A stretch of DNA of 64,000 nucleotides. It comes from Diphasiastrum complanatum. Taxonomy: Eukaryota > Streptophyta > Lycopodiopsida > Lycopodiales > Lycopodiaceae. Under the pieces are notes generated by a model that saw only the letters and a program-made list of their open reading frames with translations, did not search any database and was not told the origin of the DNA. Positions 26,440-37,500 of the stretch are shown here, piece after piece (position 1 is the stretch's first letter; each line of letters opens with the position of its first letter). The stretch is from the NCBI GenBank assembly GCA_029204225.1, contig CM055109.1, positions 45,818,966 through 45,882,965 on the forward strand. The letters are read 5' to 3'. The position numbers and the translations under genes are program-made.

Positions 26440-26720
26440 TAATAATATCTATGAAATCAGCATAATAATAGTGTTAAGGGGTGGTCTTCTTCTTCCATAC
26501 AAAAATGGGTTTTTCTTCAGCGATCGTTTCTTATCCCCCGCCTTTTTTGTTTCCTTCCTGCTTCCTTTTGCTCGACTGAATTGCCTGCTCTTTCGTTCTT
26601 CCATTTTCTCGATCTGCTTCCCTCGCTTCGCCTTGCCGATTGCCCCCGATATTTCCAAATCTGTCTGCTGCCGAGAATCACATTAGCTATGGTAACAAAT
26701 CGATGCGATTTCTGAGGTTT
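26440..26720 (+). promoter_or_regulatory. Candidate 5' leader exon of the RSH1 gene
   Basis: A pyrimidine-rich, relatively GC-rich stretch (many TTC, CTT and TTTCC words, 26,485-26,680) stands out from AT-rich surroundings and resembles the 5' untranslated leader of plant genes. GT dinucleotides that could be donors follow (ATG|GTAACA at about 26,691, GAG|GTTTTG at about 26,718), and an acceptor-like TTTGCAG precedes 26,821. I cannot prove that it is transcribed. The long frame across it (rich in Phe and Trp) looks non-coding. Confidence 0.3.
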
Positions 26721-28359
26721 TGTATGGTTGGGATTTATGATAGTTGCTCTGTGGAGGTAGGAGTGGCGGGGGTTTGATTCATTTGAGCTTGTTTTTATCC
26801 TGCTTTTGCTCTGCTTTTGCAGTTTAAGATAGGCTTATTGGTATCGGCAGTCTTCGTAGGGGAATCGGGAAATGCTTCAATGAGACGGGTTGGAAAACAT
26901 GAGTGCTCGTCGTGTGCAATGGATGACTATGCATTTACAGGAAGAGCAGTGGCAAATTGGGCGAGATTGGTGAAGAAAAGAGGCAAATTGCCAGCTCAAA
27001 TTAGAATATAATTACAGTAATCAGCACTATTATAAGAATCGCAATACCCCAGAGCTGAGGTGTTTTAGTCAAGCAGATAGAAAAGATGACGCTTCAAATT
27101 CTTAATGACTATGCTGATGATGTTGTGATTTAAATTGGGTGGAATTATACCCTAGTGCATGGTATGGCCGCATCAGACACTCTGAAATATTGGTACACAG
27201 CTTTCATTGTGGTCAGTTGCTGCACGATCCTGGCCATCTCATGATTTCTAAGCATCCAACAACTATGGCATGCAAAGTATATCTTCAAGGTACATGTATA
27301 ACCTGTTACTGCCCTTATTTGGCGATGGAATTTCTACAAGCCTGTTGCTTTTCCATTTGCCTAATATTTTTTGTTTTATAGAATGTTCTCACATTTGGCG
27401 CTGCTAATCTGTCGAATTTCCATCCATGTTAACGATCTTTGTTCCCTGCTTTTGGTCGTTTCCCACCCTATGCATAAGGTTATCCATCACTGCCGTGTGT
27501 ATTTAGTATATAGGCCTTTATAATCCCTCTGCATTTAATCCCGTTGTGCTTTGTACATGAATTCGTGATCCTAAGAGGGGTTGCCAGGCGAGGGTATAGA
27601 TGAAGGAAAGGACCTCCACATGCTATGTAAGAGCTTGGGCTCACATAAACACACCTTAACCCTTTCTTATATGTCTAGCAGACCTTAGATTGCATCACCG
27701 GGGTCAGTGGTCACAAGCCGGGAAAGAGTTAAAAACCTGGTGTTTGCCCAAAGTAAGATATCTCCTCACTTAGTCAATCAGCCTTGGCAATGCCATCAGA
27801 GTCTGGGGCAAGAGGACGCTAAGCTGTTTGCCATCTATTCTGCTGCAAGGGTGGGAGGTCAGCAGCTTATGCGAAATTCCTTTTTTACCATGAAATTGCT
27901 GTGGCTACTCTCATTTCGTGAAGGATCTGCCATCAATAATCTTCTTTGAGAATACAGAGCTTCAGCTCAAAAAAATAATTAGCCCTTGGTACCTTATATA
28001 TCATCTGATTTTCACACTTGAACTCAACAGTAACTCTGAGCTATTGCTGTGAAGATGATATTTGTGAAATAGACCTCAGTGTTCGTTATATCATTAGGGG
28101 CTCAACTTTTAAGCCTTTCAGTCACTGTAGCAGTTTTCAGTTGTATAGATATACTGGTGTTGGGACGTGTTTGGGAATTTCGGTACTTCCCCTAGAGGAT
28201 TACACATTACACCATCCAGAATTTATCCATGTGTGTCGTTGTGTTTGGTCCCTTTGTAGGTGGATTGCTATTGTGGGATATTAGCCATGGCATTTACTTT
28301 GTATTGTGCTATTGTACTGAAGTGGATAATGCAGTCAATATCTGATTGAATTGGTCAAA
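26721..28359 (+). other. Putative 5' intron/leader region of RSH1
   Basis: No coding domain is recognised. Splice-like signals exist (for example TTTGCAG at 26,815-26,821), and a frame at 27,707-27,949 could be exonic, but none resembles RSH1 or another known protein. Confidence 0.3.
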
Positions 28360-28575
28360 ATGACAAAGATGTTGGTATCTTCCGCAGCAAATTTGGGCTC
28401 GTTCAACAATATGGATCCTTCCTGGGCTCGACCAACGGCCAACAATGGCATGTATATAGGGACGACAATGCAGAGTGTCAGTGATAGTGGGCATACGGCT
28501 ACATCTTCATCTTTAAGAAGTTACATTCAGAAGAAGAAGTCCGAGCGAAGCCCTTCTTTTCTGAGATCACGCCTG
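28360..28575 (+). CDS. RSH1: RSH1 exon 1 (candidate): transit-peptide region
   Basis: The frame opens at ATG 28,360 ([15 protein letters not shown]) and runs 72 codons to CTG|GTATAT. It is rich in Ser, Thr and basic residues with few acidic ones, as in a plastid transit peptide (for example [15 protein letters not shown]). Its end is in phase 0, matching exon 2. RSH1 N-termini are poorly conserved, so similarity does not prove it. The argument is position, phase and composition. Confidence 0.5.
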
Positions 28576-31500
28576 GTATATTTCATTGGTTGTAGCTTTT
28601 TAATTCAATTAAAAAAAAAATGATCAGCAAAGAGGACCCCGCAGAAGACAAGTGACTTCCAATACATGGTTTAATGGTTAAGACCTCCTTTTGTCTGCTT
28701 GAGGTCTGGAAATAGATTCCACTTGGTTGCATGAAGGACATACACAGAAATAAACATCAGCTTTATATTAGGCATGATTGATTCAACGGTCTTAGGCTTT
28801 GTAGGTGAATCTCTTGAAATTAAAATTATGTATTATTTAATCCTATGAATAACATTCTAGTAGTCACATTAGTGGCTAGATAATGAATTTTCCAACTTTT
28901 TAAATGCATTCTTTATGCTATCCTCTTGCCTGGCCATTTTTTCTTCTAGGTCTTCAAACTGAGTGCTGTTGTTTTAATGGCAGACTAGAAGTATAATGTG
29001 GAGTTATCAGAAGCAGTGTCTTGTTGACAAGTTGGGGTTTCTCTGCCACCCCCTACCATCAGAACGCTGTTCCAGTAAAGTACCGAAATTTAAATCTCTG
29101 GTGTGCTGTCACTTGGTTCCTCAAGAACAATCAAAGAGCTACCAGAGCTGCACTGTTAGTACTTTGTGGCAGGTGTGTATACTCTTTCATCTTGTAGACC
29201 GTTATTTAATGTGAAGCAGGTATCAACCTGATCATTGCGAGGTCATTAAGATCACTGCTAGGGTTGTAACACATAGGTTCTTAGAGGCGTTATCTGGATA
29301 CCATCCCAAGGGAATGGCAGCTTAATCCTATTCTATTTGAAGCCAAATTATATACGAGCATGTTCGATGAAGTATATATGAGCCTTCGTAAGTTTTTCAG
29401 CTAAATTGTTATTTTTGATGTAGTGTAAAACTTTCATCAAACTACAAGAATTCTCATGCCAGGTTGTGAATGGTGCTAGATTGAGCACAAGCTTGTAGCT
29501 TCTGATTATTTTCGTGTGAAATATATAGTATTTGAGATCTTGTTTGGGCAATCTCTTAGTATGGCGGTAAAACTATCAAGCAAGGAGCTTTTAAAGCGAC
29601 CCACTAATGTCAAACCAGCCATGGCTAGTGTACTGGAGCAGAAAACTGGTTCCTTGTTTTTTGAGTACTTTCATGTAACCTCTCAGGATCTGAAAGACAG
29701 TTATTTGCGGCTTTCTTTCAAAGTTTTGAACCTTGAAAGAAGATTTATATTGGAGGATCCTAGGTTTGCCTCATTCTTTACCTTTACTAATTGGAAGATG
29801 GGAAAAACATCCTCCCAAGAACTACTAAGCAACATGAGCATATGTGTAGTGGTCGACCAACTTAGTAGATTCGCAAAGCTTGTTTCTTTGTGTATGGCCA
29901 TTGATGGAGTTCATTTTCCCTACATTTGGCTACCAAGAAGATTTTCATTCATAGAGATTTCAATTTTGCTTGTAGTTTATAATATGGTTTCCTATAGGCA
30001 TCTTGTGTTAAATTGAAATTTAATAAGGGGTATTCTAAGAATTGCCACGTGAAGATCTACCTAGATCCTGTTACATGCAACCAAAAGGACACTTGTGGAG
30101 CCAAACCACCCAACCAACGGGAAACGGATAGTCAAAACCCTAACCGCTTCACCATCGAGCTATGGTGATTGAATGCAAGAGAGGAGAGGATCTTGGCTCT
30201 TGAAATCAGGAAATTGGAATGAGGAGTAGGGCGAGGTCCACCAGGTTATCGAGAATATTCCCTCTAGGATCTCTCCATTTCTATCAAGAGCATTTGACCT
30301 TCTATTCTTGCACAAAAGCTGTCAACCACCATGCAAAAGCTCCGAGGTCCAATTAGAGCACCTGGGCCCTCACAAGGTTATTAATAATCTCGTACACTCT
30401 GGAGTACTAGCTATCCATGTCAAGAATTATTTCGAATCCCACATACTGGACATGGACGTAACATTCTTCACCCCTTAAACAAGTTTTGTCCTCAGAACGG
30501 GTAAGAAGTTCATAAAACAACCCCTTGAACTTTCACATTTACCAAGAAAATCATTACCCTTAGTCTGACTTCAATTATCAAATAAGTACTTGAAGATGGA
30601 ACAACTCCCCAATTGTTTATCTCTGCACTGAAGTACTATATTTGCCTTTAGAAGTACAACCAAAATCAGAGAAGCCACTTACTTGGAGATCAATTCCAAA
30701 GCAATTCCACCTTCTGATCGATGCAAAGCCTTGCTCTGATATCACTGTCAGAAACACCACGTGAAGATCTACCTAGATCCTGTTGCATGCAACCAAAAGG
30801 ACACTTGTGGAGCCAAACCACCCAACCAACAGGAAAAGGATAGTCAAAACCCTAACCGCTTTACCCCTGAGCTATGGTGATTGAATGCAAGAGAGGAGAG
30901 GATCTTGGCTCTTGAAATCAGGAAATTGGAATGAGGAGTAGGGCGAGTTCCACCTCCAAAAGATAGAGAATATTCCCTCTAGGATCCTTCCATTTCTATC
31001 AAGAGCATTTGACCTCCTATTCTTGCACAAAAGCTGTCAATCACCATGCAAAAGCTCCGTAGGTCCAATTAGAGCACCTGGGCCCTCACAAGGTTAATGA
31101 TTACATTTTTGGCCTAGTTCGGAATGATGTGGCATAATTAATAATCTCGTACACTCGAGTACTGGCTATCCATGCTAGGAATTATTCCGAATCCCACATA
31201 CTAGACATGGACGTAACAGGTATCATGCAAAAAGAAATGGAGGAGGATACGCTACAAGTTTATGTAGGTCAAGGGAAAAAAGTTTTCTTAGGTTACATAG
31301 AATAAGAGCTAGTGTACCTGCACTGGACGCCATCTTCTATGGATTTGTTTGGTAGAAATCTTGGAACTCTAGCACTCCTCCTGGCTCTGCACAAGCGCTC
31401 TGCATCCACCTTCTCCTAGGTAGATAGAATGAATGGATTAAGAGACCTCCTCTCCTTGTATGCCTCCAAGGTAGGAGTCTCCAAGTCTAACACATCCTAG

Positions 31501-34500
31501 AACATGACACGTGCAACCATGTAGGTCCACGAGTCACTGGTCAAGTCAACGGGCCCAATCAACGTTTAGTTTGAAGTTGGGTTTGGGACCCATGGGAGTT
31601 GGGTCCCTAACATTCCCTCCCCCTTTAAAGACTCCTCTTCTAAGGAAAGAAATATGGGAATATTAGTCTAACGTCTCGCTCTTTTTCCCAAGAGTCCTCG
31701 TCTTAGGAGCTTCCTTTCCAATGAACCAGGTACTCAGTTACCCGCCGGTTTTTGAGCCCACGTTGACGTACATCAACGATGGCATGTGGTTCCGAAGGAT
31801 GTCAGGTCTTCAAGTTGAACTAGGTCATCCTGAAGAATCAAGTCATCCTTTCCACCAAGTTGTTCTTTAAACGACTAATGTGAAAAACTGTATGAACCTT
31901 GATGAGTTGGTAGGCATTCTGATTCAGTTTCTTAACAATGCGGAAGGGCCCGACATAACGAGGTGATAACTTAGGACATTTTCCAGTCTTTAACACGTTA
32001 GAATCTTTTGGAATTCTAAGATATATCGAAACTCCTTCCTCATAAACCCTAGGTCGTCGCTTTTGATTGGTGTAAAATTGGGCTCTATCTTGAGCCGTTT
32101 TTACGTTATCGTGAGCAACAAGCGCATTTCTTGCATATCATGCAGGAAATCAACCGATGCTTTAACCTTAGGGCTTTTGAGGCCAACTGAGATTGGAGCT
32201 CTAGGCTGGAAATCAAACATTAGAGAAAATGGACTAAAATCCGTCGCTGAATGCTTTGCGCTATTATACGCAAATTCAATCATTGGAAGGTACCTTTTCC
32301 AATCTGACTGTCTTCTGGAAAACATATGCATGAAGCATGTCTTCCATAGACTGGTTCCTCCTCTCTGTCTGACCATCTGATTCAGGATGATCGGTAGACC
32401 CTAGACTTAATGTGGTCTCCACTTTCTCAAAGACCGCTTGCCAGAATTTGCCAGTGAACTTAGAATTCCGATCACTAACAATGTCATTTGGCAAACCAAA
32501 CAACCTGAACAACTTTTCCATGAAAAGCTAACCAAGTTCTGAAGCTTTGACAATTTGCTTGGTTGGAATGAATTGCACCATTTTAGTTAGCCTATCAACT
32601 ATTAGTCTTGCCACTTCATCGAAACAAAACAAGTAGCTGCCACAAGGATGAGCCACATAGGCATCTCCCCCCACCAAAAAAAAGTCACACGGACCCTGCA
32701 GGCCGTAGCCAACCCCCATGCGGGTCCCTGCGAACTGCGCGCAGGTCCAATGGTGGTTCCGCGGACCCTGCGTAGGCCAGCGCAGACCGCGAGGACTGGC
32801 CCGTTGGCCAGTTGATGGCGCGGGTGCGGCGCAGGTGGCACAGTGCCAGCTGGCGCCTGCGCACTTGCATCCGCTTTTTTTTTGTTAAAACTAAAAAAAA
32901 AAGAAAGAATACTGAAACCCTGTTTTGGTAAATTTTTTTAAAAACAACTTAAAAAAGGTGACGATTCAAAGCAAAACAAGGTTCCAAAGTTCTTTTTAAA
33001 AAAAAACATAACATCCACGAAGATGAATCAATCAAACCTGTTTCACGGATTAAGGTGGCTCTGATACCATCTGTTACAATCACAAAACCCTAAGCCACCA
33101 GGTGTCGATCATCTAGGAAACTGAACGCTCACGATCCACCCCGCCATAGGACCTAATCCGGGTCCAACCTCTGTGCCCTGGCCCGTGACTCGTAACAAGC
33201 AAGATCCGACCTCCGACCTTGACGACGTCCCATACCACTGCCAAAGCCGTCAACCATCTCCTACCTCTAGCTAGCACTCCTCTTGGCTGTGCACAAGCGC
33301 TCTCTATCCACTTCTCCTAGGTAGATAGAATGAATGGATTAAGAGACATCCTCTCCTTGTATACCTCCAAGGTAGGAGTCTCCAAGCCTAGCACACATCC
33401 TGGAACATGACACGTGGTGACCTTTTAGGTCCATGAGTCATTGGTCATGTCAACGTGCCCAGCCAACGTTCGGTTTCAAGTTGGGTTTGGGACCCAAGGG
33501 AGTTGGGTCCCGAACAGAGGGGGTGGTGAAGACAGTCCTTCACCCGAGGGCATAACGGGATCCATAGCACACTAAGGTAGGTTCGAAGGAAAAAACGGCA
33601 AGAGGAAGCTTGAGAGCTCAACCCAAGGAGGCTAGGCCAAAACAAGCTCCTCAATGATGAGAGTGGAGCCTTTACCCCCCACCCACACCATTTTCCTTCC
33701 CTTTTGGCCTTGCTAGGTGGGAGCCCTTATGGGCATCACCTAGCAAGCATATGGCCCCGCCTACCCTCAATATACATGGCCACCACCCTCCTTATGCCAC
33801 CTCACCCAAGGGTCACTTGGGTCACACCCCACAAACACCTCTAGTCACCTCCCTTACCCTCATGGCCTTATGGCCCCAAGAAACTCCTAGAACTCCCCTA
33901 AGGCTCATCCTTAGGCTTGGGAGGAGGAGAAAGTACAATTGTACGTTCATGAGGAGGTGGAGGAAAAAAGTCTCATTTTCATCCTTTGAGGTTGTGAGAA
34001 TGCTTTAGTTGTAAATTTTTTTGTGTATGCAGGTGGCTTAAGGAAAAGAGGATGGAAGGCGCCCAAGAGGAAGTTATGGGAAGTGGAGAGCTACACCCCA
34101 CAGGCTTGTACTTGCTGCAGGTACAGCCTGTGGTGCCTCTTCTACGTCCTCCGCCTCTTTCTTTAAAATCAAGACTTAGCTTCAAGATTTTCATAAACTT
34201 TAGCAAGCTTAAAATTTAAGCTTTAAGCTTTGCAAATTTTAAACTTAAGTTTATAAGGTTTTAACAACTTTAAGAAAAGGTTTTTTTTTATAAGCATAAG
34301 TTTTGAAACTTTGAGTTTACAAGGTTACAAAACTTTGTAAGCATAAGCTTTGAAACTTAAACTTTCAATATCGTACAAGCTTAAACAAATATACAAATGT
34401 TAAAAGAGGTTTAAAAGATTGTACTTTGTTTAAAAGAAATACAATCTTAAAAGATTTTCTTTAAGTGAGGGGAGGGTACGCCTCCCTCCCCATCCCTCCT

Positions 34501-37500
34501 GACCTGCTGCAGGCTTGCACCTACAACAGTTGCTAGCCTTGGGTGCAATGCCCGTACGGCCCGCTGGGTGCCCGGCAAATGTTTTTTTTCTGGTTCTTAC
34601 AAAAAAAATTTCAGAAAGATTTTGAAATTGTCAATTTTTTTTGTATTTCGGCATCCAAAATGCCGAAAAACAGTCTTTATAGTATGTTTTTCACAACTGT
34701 CAAAAAACAGAAGTTTTCTGATGGTTATGTGTGCCACTTTCGACATTCAGGTTTTTAGAACATGGCTTAACAAAGTCTGCAACTCAATGGCTACCACAAA
34801 ACCAGAAAAACCGTTATAAACAAGCCTCTTAGCATGCATACAAGGCCCAAAACCTATTCAAATGACGTCGGATCTTGACGGTACGAAAAGCAAAGTTGTT
34901 CATAGTGATCAAACCATGAATACTAAGCTGTCTTAGCACATTAACAAGAAGTTCAAGCCAACCAACTTCTAAGTTGAAGCGGTTGCAGCTTATTCATAAA
35001 TGATCGGTGGCTCTAGTACCAAATGTCAGAATCCCCATAGTTGAATTTGGTCATTGCTAAGACACAATCAGGTGACGAACGCTACGTTACCTCCCATCCA
35101 TAGAGGTACTGCCGCCTCTCCCCCGTGCATTGGAACTATAGACAACCATCAAGCAATCTTGGAGCCCTGGCGTCCCATACCACCATGCCTTATCCTTGAC
35201 CCTCACCTACATCCTGAGGCCTAGAATATCGTCCTGACCTGACCACCAGTGGAAGAGCTTTTCATTCTCCAGGAGAGAGAATGAATAACAAGCTCATGGA
35301 GATCCACCTCTATATACATAGTCCAGGTGGAGTCATTTCCGACCATAGGGGTTTCACATGACCAGCGACACGCGTTAGTTGTGCACACTGACGCGGGTCC
35401 ATAACAAAGGGGTCACCTCGCGCCAACAGGATATTGACACGTGGCACCCAAAAGACCTATAGCTCCAGACCAGCGTTCTATCCCATAAGATGAGACCGTC
35501 ACCTCAGGGTTACGTGCCCTTATGGGAATGTGACACTCTCTCAGTTTTTGCGTTTCATGATGTTCCGTACTGCTCATTCTTAATTGGACTTCCAGTTTGG
35601 CCATAATTGTCATCCCAAAGCTCCCAGTAATGCCAACTTTAAAATTCCAAAATGGCAGACATATTTCGTGGTCAAAATATTAAACCCATTAAAAGAAACT
35701 ATCATCAAATAAAGATCAACTATTTTGTTGGCAAAATCATGTCGGACACAAATTTTAGTCACTTTAAATCCCAATATGCAATTGTAGTTCTACGATTATT
35801 AGAACTTTAACTACTTTTATGGAAGTGATTATGATAGTGTGAGCTCTTGCAACTTTTTCACCATTATGGCAAGAAAATCGTTGTGTATCAAATGGGTAAT
35901 ATTTCATGGAAAGTATCTCTGTTAGAAACTATGGATGACGGTAGTCCATGAAGTCTGAACACATGCTTGATAAATAGGCTAGCTACTACTGCTACTCTAG
36001 ACGCATCAATTTTTTTCCGTGTTGGAATAAAATGAGCCATCTAAGTGAGTCTGTCAACTATAACCAAGATAGAATCATGCTGTAACTGCGTACGAGGCAA
36101 GTTGGTGACAAAGTCCATGGAGGTATGCTTCCATCTTCCTTTTGGCACAGGTAGTGGGTGTAAAACTCCAAGAGTTTTAATCCTTTCAACTTTATTCACC
36201 TGGCATTCAGACATTGTGTCACATAATGGTAAACATCTTTTTTAAGCTTAGGCCACTAGAAGTTGCGTAGGATCAACTCATAGGGCTTATCCACACCAGG
36301 ATGACCTGCACTAGGGCTATCGTGACATAAATGGACCATCTTCTTGCGTAGCTCCTCACAAGATGGAAGAAGTTTGCCATTTCTCTTGACCATACCATCA
36401 TCTATGGTTTATCTAAAGGTGAGTGTGAGCAAAGAGCCTAAAACTCTCATCCGAAGATTTTACTTGTGCAAGATTTGCATCTCTCTAACAATAAGGATCC
36501 TCTCTTTGAGCCTGTCTAATCTCAGCAATTAGGGCATTCTCAATGACCACAAAAGACATTTGATCAATATACGAGATAATGCATCAACCACACGGCACCC
36601 TTCTTGTACCAAATTTCCATGTGAAATTTTTGCATCAACTCAGCCCACTTGGCTTGCTGCCCTTTGAGGTCCGGCTGGTTGTAGAAATATCTCAAAGTGT
36701 TATGGTCAGTGTGCACATATTCTAGCTTCTCGAACATGTTTTTGATAATGTACAAAAGCAGAAAAGTAAGTCTGGCCAACATACACCACACTACCACTTC
36801 ATATGTTATAAGTGAGATACATTACTTGGGTGGTATGATTTGGGCTAAGAGATGGTCATTCGTATAATGAGTACCATAGTTGCACTAACGAATCTTGAAT
36901 TGCGATTCAGACAGCGATCTGAATTGTGATCGAATCGCAATCAAGTGCCTGCGAGTTCTCAGAAGTAACACTAGCTGGCTCCCTCTCACACTTTAAAAGT
37001 CTTTCACACAATACTGACCAAAAAGCCATTGATCCTAGGAGGACCCAAAGGATTGAAGCTTTATGTAAGTATGGTTCAGTTTTAACATTTCTTACTCCAA
37101 TATATGTTTTGGACCAAACAACATCTGAGATTTTTCCATGACATTCTGCAATGCCATGTCAAGATTGGGGTTTAGGGCTTACAAACGGATGCCTTTAGGG
37201 GCCTTGAGGGATATATAAAAACCACAAAATTTTAATAATGAGTCACTGGTTGGTGACTAGGGCAGATAAACTGGAAACTAGATGGGATCTTCAAGCAGTT
37301 CATACTGTAAAAGACAAGCAAGAAATCTGCAGCAGACTTCTGAATTGTGAAGTTCTAAATAGGTTATGTGCGAGGTCTGATAGTTGTGCAGAGATACGTC
37401 TCTATGCCGCATTCATTTTAAGCTACATATATCAGGGGCCTTCTTTCTCGATAGATTTGCTAAAACTGTAAAAGGTAAAGTCAAATGGTTTTAGTTCAAC

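Larger units (their letters stand above)
24011..26440. other. Non-coding interval upstream of the host gene
   Basis: No gene is recognised. It holds the 107-bp tandem repeat and a (GA)n tract, both listed separately. Confidence 0.4.
30034..31218 (-). mobile_element. Small non-coding LTR element (TRIM-like) with perfect 5-bp target duplication
   Basis: Two LTRs (30,034-30,463 and 30,746-31,218) flank only 282 bases. GGTAT stands on both sides (30,029-30,033 and 31,219-31,223). Inside, the minus strand has a primer site (TGATATCAGAGC, one change) next to the right LTR, and a purine run (AAGGGGTGAAGAA) next to the left one. There is no room for genes, so the element must have moved with borrowed enzymes. 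LTRs this long with so short an interior are unusual for classic TRIMs. Confidence 0.88.
31362..33516 (-). mobile_element. Collapsed Ty3/gypsy chromovirus-like element, minus strand
   Basis: The right LTR (33,072-33,516) is complete and followed inward by a primer binding site. The left LTR is matched only from about 31,362 to 31,612. Between them are only 1.46 kb, holding the integrase core, its C-terminus and a chromodomain-like end. Gag, protease, reverse transcriptase and RNase H have been deleted. Several frameshifts and stops are present. Confidence 0.82.

Noticed and set aside
26336-26686. 116-residue frame rich in Phe and Trp
   Set aside because: Its composition reflects a pyrimidine-rich leader and a GGTTTGG-like repeat. 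There is no domain.
27707-27949. 80-residue frame upstream of RSH1 exon 1
   Set aside because: It has no resemblance to RSH1 and no convincing splice context. Kept only as a remark in the leader region.
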